Made by a program: the position numbers and the translations under genes. From contig NZ_JAIUJS010000005.1 of assembly GCF_020166345.1 (NCBI RefSeq), positions 1 through 64,000 on the forward strand: a stretch of 64,000 nucleotides of DNA. Reading direction: 5' to 3'. The DNA comes from Winogradskyella vincentii (GTDB lineage Bacteria > Bacteroidota > Bacteroidia > Flavobacteriales > Flavobacteriaceae). The notes below the pieces were generated by a model. That model worked only from the letters and a program-made list of their open reading frames with translations, did no database searches and had not been told where the DNA came from. Every line of letters begins with the position of its first letter. Positions within the stretch are counted from its first letter, which is position 1. This document shows positions 24,487-32,981 of this stretch, piece by piece.

Positions 24487-25143
24487 TTACGATTCGGATT
24501 TAAATCGCTCAACGATGGCATCGTAGTTTTTAATGGTTTTTTTAATCCAGTCGAAACGTTTTGCAATACGTTCCTCTTCCGTTAATTGCCATAGAATATC
24601 AGAATTTCGGAGCTTGGAAGTTACATGTTGTAAAATAATTGCAGCAGAGACCGAAATATTAAGACTCTCCGTAAAACCAAACATTGGAATTTTAAGAAAA
24701 CAGTCGGCTTGGTCTAAGACCTGCTGTGAGAGACCTTCGGTTTCTCTTCCAAAAAAGAAGCAAGATTTTTTAGAGATATCAAAGTCAATTAAATCGCAAT
24801 CTTCCGCATGCGGTGTTGTAGCCACTATTTGATAACCTTTAGTTTTTAAATCCTTGATGCATTGGTTGACTGTGTTATATCTGTTAAGGTCTACCCATTT
24901 CTGTGAACCCATTGCAATTTCTCTATCAATACGCTTAGTATTTACCTCTTCAATAATATTGATTTCTTGAATACCAAACACATCACAAGAACGAATAACA
25001 GCACTAGTATTGTGCAATTGGTAAACATCTTCTGTAGCAACAGTAAAAAATTTGGTACGTTGTTCTAAAACTGTAGCAAATCGCTCTCTTCTATGCTCAG
25101 TGAGATAAGATTCTAGATATTCGAGAAGTTTTAAATCTGCCAT
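24487..25143 (-). CDS. trmH: TrmH family tRNA/rRNA 2'-O-ribose methyltransferase
   Basis: SPOUT-class RNA methyltransferase (218 aa), probably tRNA (Gm18) methyltransferase. Evidence is the N-terminal RERFATVLEQRTKFFTVATED, NTSAVIRSCDVFGIQEINII (motif 1 with the catalytic Arg, ~44-63), FFFGRETEGLS (motif 2) and IPMFGFTESLNISVSAAIIL (motif 3, ~152-171) forming the AdoMet knot. A basic C-terminal helix follows. A TATTTTTG -7 element ends just 4 bases before the ATG, so the message may be nearly leaderless. Confidence 0.92.
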   Translation of the reverse strand: MADLKLLEYLESYLTEHRRERFATVLEQRTKFFTVATEDVYQLHNTSAVIRSCDVFGIQEINIIEEVNTKRIDREIAMGSQKWVDLNRYNTVNQCIKDLKTKGYQIVATTPHAEDCDLIDFDISKKSCFFFGRETEGLSQQVLDQADCFLKIPMFGFTESLNISVSAAIILQHVTSKLRNSDILWQLTEEERIAKRFDWIKKTIKNYDAIVERFKSES

Positions 25144-25147
25144 TTAT

Positions 25148-25155
25148 CAAAAATA
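25148..25155 (-). promoter_or_regulatory. Candidate -7 element of trmH
   Basis: On the minus strand TATTTTTG matches TAnnTTTG exactly and ends 4 bases from the trmH ATG. No TTG lies at the expected -33 distance. Confidence 0.4.
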
Positions 25156-25168
25156 GTATTTTTACATT

Positions 25169-25840
25169 ATGAAACATATTGTTGTTTTAACAGGAGCTGG
25201 TATGAGTGCCGAAAGTGGTGTAAAAACTTTTAGAGACCATGCTGGTCTTTGGGAAGGCCATGACGTAATGCAGGTTGCTTCACCTCAAGGATTTAGGACA
25301 AATCCAGAACTCGTTTTAGATTTTTACAACCAAAGAAGACGCCAGCTCAAAGAGGTGGAACCTAATGACGCTCATAAGGCAATTGCAAATCTGGAGTCAA
25401 AATATAGAGTTACTGTTGTTACTCAAAATGTAGACGACCTCCATGAACGTGCCGGCAGTAATAATATTGTGCATTTACATGGTGAGCTTTATAAAATTAG
25501 AAGTACGGGTAACCCTAAGGATATCAGATATTGGACAGAAGATATAAAGCTTGGTGATACCTGCGATAAAGGCTACCAATTGAGACCACATATTGTATGG
25601 TTTGGAGAAGATGTACCAATGATTGAAAAGGCAGTAGAAATTTGCCTGACGGCAGATATACTTCTTATAATAGGAACCAGTATGCAGGTTTACCCAGCAA
25701 ATGGGTTAATACACTATGTAAGCTCTAACGTCCCAATCTATTATATAGATCCGAAACCTGCCATGGTCAATCACCCAAATATCAAGGTTATTGCAAAAAC
25801 AGCAACAGAAGGCATGAAGGAATTAACCAATATCCTATAA
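25169..25840 (+). CDS. cobB: Sir2 family NAD-dependent protein deacylase
   Basis: Sirtuin of 223 residues, which removes acyl groups from lysines using NAD. NAD-binding motifs are GAGMSAESGVKTFRD (9-23) and QNVDDLH (86-92); the catalytic base is His104 in VHLHGE. Tyr53 and Arg56 in FYNQRRRQ match the YxxR pair of class III sirtuins, which favour succinyl- and malonyl-lysine. The four zinc cysteines of E. coli CobB are absent, leaving only Cys131-region residue TCDKGYQLRPHIVWFGE. It is divergent from trmH with a 25-base gap. Confidence 0.93.
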   Translation: MKHIVVLTGAGMSAESGVKTFRDHAGLWEGHDVMQVASPQGFRTNPELVLDFYNQRRRQLKEVEPNDAHKAIANLESKYRVTVVTQNVDDLHERAGSNNIVHLHGELYKIRSTGNPKDIRYWTEDIKLGDTCDKGYQLRPHIVWFGEDVPMIEKAVEICLTADILLIIGTSMQVYPANGLIHYVSSNVPIYYIDPKPAMVNHPNIKVIAKTATEGMKELTNIL

Positions 25841-25841
25841 A

Positions 25842-26042
25842 TTAATCCTCGGCGCTTAGCTTAAAAAAATCGTTTACAGGTTTATTAAACAGTTCTGAAA
25901 GTTTCAACGCTAAAACAGTTGAAGGTACATATCTATTAGCTTCTATTGAATTAATAGTCTGACGGGAAACACCTATTTTTTTAGCAAGTTCGTCTTGAGT
26001 AATATTTAATATGGCACGTTCTACCTTTATAGTATTCTCCAT
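25842..26042 (-). CDS. XRE family transcriptional regulator, short
   Basis: 66-residue helix-turn-helix protein of the Cro/CI (XRE) type: RAILNITQDELAKKIGVSRQ then TINSIEANRYVPSTVLALKL carry helices 2-4. It ends with NDFFKLSAED and has no ligand domain. Its start overlaps the upstream stop by one base (TAATG), so it is translationally coupled to the membrane protein gene. Such small regulators often repress their own operon, and an inverted repeat over the promoter is a candidate operator. Confidence 0.92.
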   Translation of the reverse strand: MENTIKVERAILNITQDELAKKIGVSRQTINSIEANRYVPSTVLALKLSELFNKPVNDFFKLSAED

Positions 26043-26491
26043 TATCTATAGCGTTTTAATGTATGGTAAAACATTAATTGAATCATTAACATAAAAAGCA
26101 ATACCTGAAAATCACCTAGGTCCTTATAAGCTTCACCTCCCGAATGAACAACATTTGAAACTCCATACTCAACATAAGGCATTACAAGTGCATATATAAC
26201 ACCCACGATAAATGCTATTGCATAAGACTGCGCTCTTAAACTAATGGTCATCTCGTCTTCAATTTTATCCTTAGATAAAGACATGACTAACATACCAATG
26301 AGTAATGTTTTTTGGAGAAGTAACTTCAGCCATACCGTTTCTCCATCCATGGCAAAAGCTCTAACAAACATCATTAGTATAGAGGCCAATGCAATCAATA
26401 AACCAATTGTTATAAATTGATTTGGCAATCTAAACCGAGTAATTTTGTTAAGCCGTTTTCTTTCACAATCCATTATTTTATCAGTATCCAT
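26042..26491 (-). CDS. Four-helix membrane protein paired with an XRE regulator
   Basis: 149 residues with four hydrophobic segments (~26-46, 52-74, 87-107, 128-143) after a basic N-terminus (DCERKRLNKITRF). I do not recognise a family; its pairing with a 66-residue XRE regulator is a common arrangement in Bacteroidota and Firmicutes, whose purpose is unknown. The MTISLRAQSYAIAFIVGVIY region suggests a small polytopic protein without a clear catalytic motif. It is the first gene of the two-gene operon. Confidence 0.8.
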   Translation of the reverse strand: MDTDKIMDCERKRLNKITRFRLPNQFITIGLLIALASILMMFVRAFAMDGETVWLKLLLQKTLLIGMLVMSLSKDKIEDEMTISLRAQSYAIAFIVGVIYALVMPYVEYGVSNVVHSGGEAYKDLGDFQVLLFMLMIQLMFYHTLKRYR

Positions 26492-26495
26492 ATTA

Positions 26496-26553
26496 GTAAA
26501 GTCTATTTTATATTATGTCTTATTTATTTTACTATATGACAAATATACTTTAC
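26496..26553. promoter_or_regulatory. Inverted repeat at the XRE operon promoter, candidate operator
   Basis: GTAAAGTCTATTT (26496-26508) and AAATATACTTTAC (26541-26553) are inverse complements with 12 of 13 bases matching. One arm covers the -7 element and the other lies next to the start codon of the membrane protein gene. The arrangement fits cooperative binding by the operon's own XRE protein. Confidence 0.5.
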
Positions 26554-26570
26554 ATTATTGAATTTTCCAA
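26540..26570 (-). promoter_or_regulatory. Promoter of the membrane protein-XRE operon
   Basis: On the minus strand TTG (complement of 26568-26570), 20 nt, then TATATTTG (complement of 26540-26547), matching the Bacteroidota consensus. It lies 48 bases before the ATG at 26491. Confidence 0.65.
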
Positions 26571-26608
26571 ATATTAATCCTTTAACTGATTAAAACATGT
26601 ACTAAAAA

Positions 26609-27316
26609 CTAATGGATAGAATCTTTAGGCTTGTATGTGTTAATATAATTTAACGCCCTTTTATTATCAGAATTACGATTATAAGCCTCTTTATAATTGT
26701 TATAGGCATTAAGGCTATCACCACTTCTCAAATAAGCCTCAGCCAAACTATCATAGACATTTGCACTACTTGGATGCAATGCAATATTAATTTTAAAAAC
26801 AGCAATGGCCTTGTCGTATTCTTTTTTACGGATATGTGCATAGCCCTTACTATTAAACTCCCATTCTCTAATATAAGAACTTGTTGAGTCCTTTTCCTTA
26901 ATTTTCATGTAGCCAGCTAGAGCTTCTTCATAATTCCCTTCTCTTAAATGTGTACTTGGTGTTTTATATGAATCTGGGACTTTTAAATAATCATAGGAAA
27001 TAGAATCTGGGTTTTCTTCTGAGACTATAGACAAATAACGATCATTGGTTCCTGGTTTAGTTACAAATCGAAGCTTCTTATACATGTCAGCAACAAATAT
27101 TTCATTTGTATCGGTTACGACAGGTTTAAAAACACCTTCCTTCCAATTTAATATAAGCTTGTCATCTTTGTAATACACTAATATGAGTTCGTCTTCATTG
27201 TATTGGTACTTACCTGCTGTTTCTTTCTTAAAAGTCTCGCTGAACTCTACGCCTCCAGAACAACTGATAACAAAAAGCCCTACTACCAAAAAATAGCCTA
27301 TTACCTTAAAATTCAT
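26609..27316 (-). CDS. Tetratricopeptide repeat lipoprotein
   Basis: 235-residue lipoprotein: signal peptide ending LFVISC with Cys19 as the lipidated residue. Residues ~30-120 are a beta-rich domain of unknown type. From ~128 on there are TPR-like helix pairs (YEEALAGYMKIKEKD, KEYDKAIAVFKINIALHPSS, VYDSLAEAYLRSGDSLNAYNNY). TPRs mediate protein contacts, so an envelope scaffold role is possible. Located downstream of the cyclophilin-FKBP gene but separated from it by a terminator. Confidence 0.85.
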   Translation of the reverse strand: MNFKVIGYFLVVGLFVISCSGGVEFSETFKKETAGKYQYNEDELILVYYKDDKLILNWKEGVFKPVVTDTNEIFVADMYKKLRFVTKPGTNDRYLSIVSEENPDSISYDYLKVPDSYKTPSTHLREGNYEEALAGYMKIKEKDSTSSYIREWEFNSKGYAHIRKKEYDKAIAVFKINIALHPSSANVYDSLAEAYLRSGDSLNAYNNYKEAYNRNSDNKRALNYINTYKPKDSIH

Positions 27317-27349
27317 TTGATTATTGATTTGATTGGTTAAAATAAAAAA

Positions 27350-27369
27350 GTCTCACTATAAAGTGAGAC
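27350..27369 (-). terminator. Rho-independent terminator of the cyclophilin-FKBP gene
   Basis: A perfect 8-bp stem GTCTCACT/AGTGAGAC with an ATAA loop is followed on the minus strand by six T residues. It lies 31 bases after the stop codon. Confidence 0.85.
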
Positions 27370-27399
27370 GATTCTATTATAAAAATGTTACGGAAGATA

Positions 27400-28332
27400 T
27401 TATTTCACTCCCATTAATTCTACATCAAATACCAAAGTAGCATTTGGAGGAATAACACCACCTGCTCCAGCAGCACCATAACCCAAATCACTTGGAATCA
27501 CCAAACGTGCTTTATCACCTACATTTAAAAGGCATATTCCTTCATCCCAACCAGGTATAACTTGACCAACACCAACTTGGAAATCTAATGGTTGATTTCG
27601 CTTATATGATGAATCAAAAACAGTTCCATCAGCTAACTGACCTTTATAGTGTACAGACACCATATTACCTTTTTCTGCCTTTTTACCATCCCCTTTTTGA
27701 ATGACTTTATATCTTAATCCTGAAGCTGTTTCGTCAAACCCTGCTGCTAATTTATCTAATTCAGCTCTTGCTGCTTCTCGCTCAGCTGCAACGCGCTTTT
27801 CTCTTTCTCCTTCAAAAGTTCTAAAAGCTTCAATAGCATTGAAATTTTCTGCTGCTTCACCTACTCTTACGATTTCAACAGCCTCCATAGTATCGTCTTG
27901 AGCTACAGCATCTACAACATCTTGACCTTCTACAACACTACCAAATACAGTATGCTTACCATCTAACCACGGAGTTTCAACATGGGTAATAAAAAATTGA
28001 CTTCCATTTGTTCCAGGACCTGCATTTGCCATAGACAATTTACCTGGAGCATCATGTTTTAAATCTGGATGTATCTCATCATCAAACTTATATCCAGGAT
28101 TTCCTGTTCCAGTTCCCTGAGGACAACCACCTTGAATCATAAAATCTGGGATAACTCTGTGAAATTTTAATCCGTCATAGTATGGCTTTCCTTGCGGTCT
28201 TGCTGAATTTTCTAAATTACCTTCAGCCAAGGCAACAAAGTTACCTACTGTTCCAGGAGTTTTTTCAAACTCAAGATTTACTAATATCTCTCCTTTTGTT
28301 GTTTTAAATTTTGCGTATAAACCGTCTTGCAT
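27400..28332 (-). CDS. Cyclophilin-FKBP fusion peptidyl-prolyl isomerase
   Basis: 310-residue protein joining two prolyl isomerase folds. Residues 1-~160 are a cyclophilin: [13 protein letters not shown] (57-69), [10 protein letters not shown] (107-116) and Trp122 in [12 protein letters not shown] charged helical linker (~165-200, [20 protein letters not shown]) leads to an FKBP domain (205-310): VHYKG (227-231), GTVFDSS (236-242), VIPGWDEG (258-265) and [13 protein letters not shown] (294-306). No signal peptide is present, so it is cytoplasmic. Such dual-family immunophilins (CFBP order) have been described in Flavobacteria and spirochaetes. Confidence 0.94.
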   Translation of the reverse strand: MQDGLYAKFKTTKGEILVNLEFEKTPGTVGNFVALAEGNLENSARPQGKPYYDGLKFHRVIPDFMIQGGCPQGTGTGNPGYKFDDEIHPDLKHDAPGKLSMANAGPGTNGSQFFITHVETPWLDGKHTVFGSVVEGQDVVDAVAQDDTMEAVEIVRVGEAAENFNAIEAFRTFEGEREKRVAAEREAARAELDKLAAGFDETASGLRYKVIQKGDGKKAEKGNMVSVHYKGQLADGTVFDSSYKRNQPLDFQVGVGQVIPGWDEGICLLNVGDKARLVIPSDLGYGAAGAGGVIPPNATLVFDVELMGVK

Positions 28333-28356
28333 TGTTTTGTCTTTTATTTAAGGGTG

Positions 28357-28364
28357 CAAAGATA
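28357..28364 (-). promoter_or_regulatory. -7 promoter element of the cyclophilin-FKBP gene
   Basis: On the minus strand TATCTTTG, exact for TAnnTTTG, 24 bases before the ATG. The following TTTGCACCC is also seen at the rpsF promoter. No clear -33 TTG. Confidence 0.5.
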
Positions 28365-28401
28365 ATCAATGATTTATGATTTACGAATTAAGTCTGAATA
28401 T

Positions 28402-28431
28402 TTGAGAAGTCGGTTATTAAAGTTAGTTTTG
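28402..28431 (+). promoter_or_regulatory. Consensus promoter of the 151-residue hypothetical gene
   Basis: TTG (28402-28404), exactly 19 nt, then TAGTTTTG (28424-28431): a perfect match to TTG-N19-TAnnTTTG. It lies 14 bases before the ATG at 28446. Confidence 0.7.
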
Positions 28432-28445
28432 CCAAAACTTAATTA

Positions 28446-28901
28446 ATGGGATTTTCATTATCAAAATTAAAGTCGGCTTTTGGAGGTAATTCTAAACCAA
28501 CCAAACCTGTTGATTCTATAGAACGTATAATTTCAGAGGTTGAAAACACACCATTTGGAGTATCTGATTCTAATGTACTTTTTGCTGGATTGAATGAACT
28601 TGGAGGCTATTATTTCTTTCAGACTGTCGTTGTTGGCTCATTTAAGTACAAAACATTTGATGGTGCAAAGTTGATTATGAAGTCTGATGATTTTGAATTG
28701 GAACTAGAATCGGACACACTAGAGTTAGAATCTGAGCCATCTCAAGTTGCAAAACGTTTTATTACTAAAATTGATTTTCAGATTGAAGAATCTGATATTG
28801 AAAATTTACAAAGCCAGAGAATTACGGAACTGACATTAAAAACTAAAAAAGGAGATTTAAGTTTCACAAAGTATGTGGGAACACAAGACGAGGAAGAATA
28901 A
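28446..28901 (+). CDS. Hypothetical protein
   Basis: Unrecognised 151-residue soluble, acidic protein with no signal peptide or membrane segment. It starts MGFSLSKLKSAFGG and has an alternating strand region with the run FELELESDTLELESEPSQ (residues ~81-98), rich in Glu/Leu/Ser. It has an unusually good consensus promoter and its stop is adjacent to the convergent recQ stop. No function can be given. Confidence 0.75.
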   Translation: MGFSLSKLKSAFGGNSKPTKPVDSIERIISEVENTPFGVSDSNVLFAGLNELGGYYFFQTVVVGSFKYKTFDGAKLIMKSDDFELELESDTLELESEPSQVAKRFITKIDFQIEESDIENLQSQRITELTLKTKKGDLSFTKYVGTQDEEE

Positions 28902-31103
28902 TTAATTTGCTACTTCGCTAATAAATTTAATACGATATAAACGGAGCTCTTCATCTTCATAATCACCATCAAATTCTTCAACAGCATCTGAGATTTTATC
29001 GCTTTCAGATTCCATAAAGTACTCGTGAATTTCTTCTTGTTGATCTTCATCCAAAATCTCATCAATCCAATAACTTATATTGAGTTTTGTGCCAGAATAC
29101 ACTATAGATTCCATTTCCTTAATAAAATCTGGCATCTCCATACCCTTTGCAGATGCAATATCATCTAAACGCAATTTCCTATCCACATTTTGAATAATGT
29201 AAAGTTTTAAGGCAGAATTTGAACCTGTGGATTTAACAACCATATCATCAGGTCTTACTATCTCATTTTCTTCAACATAATCTGCTATTAAAGCCACAAA
29301 GTCTCTACCATATTTTTTGGCCTTGCTCTCACCTACACCATGTACATTATTCAATTCTTCAATCGTAATAGGATACTTTAATGCCATATCCTCCAAAGAA
29401 GGATCTTGAAAAATAACAAATGGTGGTACACCTAAACGTTTTGCATTTCGCTTACGCAAGTCTTTTAGCATGGTCATCAGTTTTTCATCTGCTGAAACGC
29501 CACTACTCTTTGCATTAGTTATTATGCCGTCATTAGATTCTTCGTCATATACATGATCTTCTGCCATCATAAACGAAACTGGTTTCGCAATGAACATCTT
29601 TCCTTCTTCGCTTAGTCTTAAAACACCGTAGGTTTCAATATCTTTCTTTAAATAACCTGCAACCAGAACTTGACGTATTAACGCCATCCAAAAACGCGGT
29701 TCTTTATCCTTACCAATTCCAAAAAATGGTTGAGTATCTGTTTTATGTGAAGAAATTAACGCATTAGATTTACCGACTATGACTTGTACTAAATCCTTAG
29801 ACTTATATTTCTCATTAGTACTATTTACGGTTTCTAATAAGATTTTAACCTCATTTTTTGATTCTACCTGTTTTTTAGGGTTTCTCACATTATCATCCAT
29901 GTCTCCACCTTCACCAGTCTCAGTATCAAACTCCTCACCAAAATAATGTAAAATAAACTTACGCCTAGATATGGATGTTTCTGCAAAAGCGACAACTTCC
30001 TGTAATAATGCATGCCCAATTTCTTGTTCGGCAACAGGCTTACCAGACATAAATTTCTCGAGCTTCTCAATATCCTTGTAGGCATAGAATGCCAAGCAAT
30101 GACCTTCACCTCCATCACGACCAGCTCTACCAGTTTCTTGATAATAACTCTCTATACTTTTAGGAATATCATGATGAATCACAAATCTCACATCTGGTTT
30201 GTCAATCCCCATTCCAAAAGCAATGGTTGCCACTACAACATCAGCATCTTCCATGAGAAACATATCCTGATGCTTTACACGAGTCTTGGCATCTAATCCT
30301 GCATGATATGGGACAGCTTTAACGCCATTTACTTGTAAAACTTGTGCTAACTCTTCAACACGCTTTCTGCTTAAACAATAAACGATACCAGATTTACCTT
30401 CATTTTGTTTTACAAAACGAATAATATCTGCATCTACATTTTTTGTTTTAGGTCTTACTTCATAGTATAAATTAGGTCTATTAAAAGATGCTTTAAATGT
30501 TACCGCATCTGTCATTCCTAAACTCTTCAGAATATCCTCCTGAACCTTTGGTGTGGCAGTTGCAGTTAACCCAACTATTGGAATATTATCTCCAATACGC
30601 TTAAGTATATGTCTTAAATTGCGGTATTCAGGTCTAAAATCATGTCCCCATTCACTTATACAGTGAGCTTCATCAACTGCCATAAATGAAACTTGAACGG
30701 ATCTAAGAAAATCTACATATTCCTCTTTTGTTAATGACTCTGGTGCTACGTAAAGTAGCTTTGTAATACCATTAACTATATCATCTTTTACACGCCTAAC
30801 TTCTGTTTTGTTCAATGAAGAATTCAATACATGTGCTACTCCTTCATTTTCAGAAACAGCTCTTATAGCATCAACTTGATTTTTCATTAATGCAATAAGT
30901 GGAGACACGACAATTGCTGTGCCATCTTTTATAAGTGCTGGTAATTGATAACATAAAGATTTACCTCCACCTGTGGGCATTATAACAAAGGTATTGTTAC
31001 CTTCTATCACATTTTTAATTACCTCTTCTTGAAGACCCTTAAACCCAGAAAAACCAAAGTATTTTTTTAGCGCGGAGTGTAAGTCAATTTCTGCAATACT
31101 CAT
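28902..31103 (-). CDS. recQ: ATP-dependent DNA helicase RecQ
   Basis: 3'-5' DNA helicase of 733 residues acting in recombination and repair. Motifs: MPTGGGKS (42-49), DEAH (144-147) followed by the aromatic-rich loop CISEWGHDFRPEY, GLTATATPKV, FGMGIDKPDVRF and QETGRAGRDG. Winged-helix (~410-520) and HRDC (~535-615) domains follow, with an extra C-terminal ~110 residues. The zinc site of E. coli RecQ has lost its cysteines: the equivalent stretch reads SRRKFILHYFGEEFDTETG with no Cys. It is monocistronic, divergent from kpsF. Confidence 0.95.
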   Translation of the reverse strand: MSIAEIDLHSALKKYFGFSGFKGLQEEVIKNVIEGNNTFVIMPTGGGKSLCYQLPALIKDGTAIVVSPLIALMKNQVDAIRAVSENEGVAHVLNSSLNKTEVRRVKDDIVNGITKLLYVAPESLTKEEYVDFLRSVQVSFMAVDEAHCISEWGHDFRPEYRNLRHILKRIGDNIPIVGLTATATPKVQEDILKSLGMTDAVTFKASFNRPNLYYEVRPKTKNVDADIIRFVKQNEGKSGIVYCLSRKRVEELAQVLQVNGVKAVPYHAGLDAKTRVKHQDMFLMEDADVVVATIAFGMGIDKPDVRFVIHHDIPKSIESYYQETGRAGRDGGEGHCLAFYAYKDIEKLEKFMSGKPVAEQEIGHALLQEVVAFAETSISRRKFILHYFGEEFDTETGEGGDMDDNVRNPKKQVESKNEVKILLETVNSTNEKYKSKDLVQVIVGKSNALISSHKTDTQPFFGIGKDKEPRFWMALIRQVLVAGYLKKDIETYGVLRLSEEGKMFIAKPVSFMMAEDHVYDEESNDGIITNAKSSGVSADEKLMTMLKDLRKRNAKRLGVPPFVIFQDPSLEDMALKYPITIEELNNVHGVGESKAKKYGRDFVALIADYVEENEIVRPDDMVVKSTGSNSALKLYIIQNVDRKLRLDDIASAKGMEMPDFIKEMESIVYSGTKLNISYWIDEILDEDQQEEIHEYFMESESDKISDAVEEFDGDYEDEELRLYRIKFISEVAN

Positions 31104-31191
31104 TAATCCCTATTAGTATTTTATATACATTTGCAATAAGTTTAAAGATAACATATTTCTTTAAATCTAAAAAAAGCCATAAAAATTAGTT

Positions 31192-32157
31192 TTGAACACT
31201 AAACAATCCATTTTAAGTACTGCAAAAAGTACTATAAAATTAGAAAGTGATGCCATTGAGCATTTATCAGAATTATTAACCGATGAATTTGCAGAAGCTG
31301 TAGAATTAATCTATAATTCTAAAGGAAGAGTCATCATAACTGGCATCGGAAAAAGTGCCATTATAGCAACAAAAATTGTCGCGACATTAAATTCAACTGG
31401 AACTCCAGCTGTTTTTATGCATGCTGCTGATGCCATTCACGGTGATTTAGGTTTAATACTTAAAGATGATGTAGTAATCTGTATTTCTAAAAGTGGAAAT
31501 ACTCCAGAAATTAAAGTACTGGTGCCACTTATTAAAAATGCTGAGAATAAAATGATTGCTATCACGGGGAATAAAGATTCCTATCTAGGCCAACAAGCAG
31601 ATTATGTATTAAATGCCTATGTTGAACAAGAAGCCTGCCCGAATAACTTAGCACCTACAACAAGTACAACCGCACAATTGGTAATCGGAGATGCACTTGC
31701 CATTTGTTTACTTGAATTGAGAGGGTTTTCTAGTAATGATTTTGCTAAGTATCATCCAGGAGGAGCTTTAGGCAAACGTCTTTATCTAAGGGTTAACGAC
31801 CTTTCTTCGCAAAATTTAAAACCAGAAGTTGGGCTTGATGCAACCCTTAAAGAAGTCATTGTTGAAATAACTGAAAAAATGCTGGGAGTTACAGCCGTTG
31901 TTGATAAGGACGTAATTATTGGTATTATCACGGATGGCGATTTAAGACGAATGTTAAGTAAAAGCAATGATATTTCTAATTTGACAGCAAAAGATATAAT
32001 GAGCAAAAATCCAAGACGAATTTCTGAGGATGCAATGGCCGTTGATGCAAAAGAACTAATGGAAGAATTTGAGATTTCTCAACTGCTTGTAGAACATAAT
32101 GGTAAATATGCAGGTGTTGTACATCTTCATGATTTAATCAAAGAGGGCATTATATAA
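31192..32157 (+). CDS. kdsD: KpsF/GutQ family sugar-phosphate isomerase (arabinose-5-phosphate isomerase)
   Basis: 321 residues: an SIS domain (~40-170, IITGIGKSAIIATKIVATLNS and CISKSGNTPEIKVLVPLI) and two CBS domains (~205-262 and ~268-321). It interconverts ribulose-5-phosphate and arabinose-5-phosphate, the first step to KDO in lipopolysaccharide. The frame opens with TTG at 31192 just 12 bases after an in-frame stop, and NTKQSILSTAKSTI aligns with the usual N-terminus, so TTG is the likely start. Its stop overlaps the tatC start by one base. It heads the kdsD-tatC-AhpD-like-lptB run. Confidence 0.93.
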   Translation: MNTKQSILSTAKSTIKLESDAIEHLSELLTDEFAEAVELIYNSKGRVIITGIGKSAIIATKIVATLNSTGTPAVFMHAADAIHGDLGLILKDDVVICISKSGNTPEIKVLVPLIKNAENKMIAITGNKDSYLGQQADYVLNAYVEQEACPNNLAPTTSTTAQLVIGDALAICLLELRGFSSNDFAKYHPGGALGKRLYLRVNDLSSQNLKPEVGLDATLKEVIVEITEKMLGVTAVVDKDVIIGIITDGDLRRMLSKSNDISNLTAKDIMSKNPRRISEDAMAVDAKELMEEFEISQLLVEHNGKYAGVVHLHDLIKEGII

Positions 32158-32981
32158 TGGCGACAAAGAATATTGACGAAATGTCTTTTTTAGACCATCT
32201 CGAAGAATTAAGATGGCATTTAATTAGAGCTACATTAGGTATTTTAATAGCGGCAACTTTAGCTTTTATATTCAAGAAATTTATTTTTGATGTTATCATA
32301 TTTGGACCAACAAATATGGATTTCCCAACTTATGAAGGGCTTTGTAAAATGTCTCAGTTGATTGGAATTAACGACACAACATTTTGCGCAGATAAGTTTC
32401 CATTTATAATTCAAAACAGAACTGTTGCTGGCCAATTTTCAGCACATATATGGACCTCTATTTATGCCGGATTTATCATAGCGTTTCCATATGTAATTTA
32501 TCAACTATGGAGCTTTATTAGTCCAGGATTAAAAGAGAATGAACGTAGAAATTCAAGAGGCTTTTTATTTACAGCATCTGTTTTGTTTTTTCTAGGTGTA
32601 CTTTTCGGATATTACATTGTTACACCGTTATCACTTAATTTCTTGGCAAATTATCAGATAAGTGAAATGATATCAAATGAGTTTGATGTAAGCTCAGTTA
32701 TAGCCATTGTGAGATCATCAGCAATAGCATCTGGTTTTGTTTTTGAATTGCCAATAATCATCTACTTTTTAACAAAAGCCGGATTGGTAACACCTGCCTT
32801 TTTGAAGAAGTACAGAAAGTTTGCCCTAGTAATCGTATTAATTTTAGCGGCAGTAATTACACCTCCAGATATTGCAAGCCAGGTTATAGTGGCTATTCCT
32901 ATTTTAATATTATATCAAGTTAGTATTTATATTTCTGCAGTAGTTGTTAGAAATCAGAAAAGAAAAATGAAAAATGTCTGA
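32157..32981 (+). CDS. tatC: Sec-independent protein translocase TatC
   Basis: Multi-spanning inner-membrane receptor of the twin-arginine pathway (274 aa). The signature MSFLDHLEELRWHLIRA (9-25) is present, and six hydrophobic segments occupy ~24-48, 98-120, 138-165, 178-200, 216-238 and 243-262. The conserved YQLWSFISPGLKENE lies in the loop after helix 2. A longer first periplasmic loop (~50-90) with two cysteines is typical of Bacteroidota. tatA/tatB are not in the window. Confidence 0.96.
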   Translation: MATKNIDEMSFLDHLEELRWHLIRATLGILIAATLAFIFKKFIFDVIIFGPTNMDFPTYEGLCKMSQLIGINDTTFCADKFPFIIQNRTVAGQFSAHIWTSIYAGFIIAFPYVIYQLWSFISPGLKENERRNSRGFLFTASVLFFLGVLFGYYIVTPLSLNFLANYQISEMISNEFDVSSVIAIVRSSAIASGFVFELPIIIYFLTKAGLVTPAFLKKYRKFALVIVLILAAVITPPDIASQVIVAIPILILYQVSIYISAVVVRNQKRKMKNV

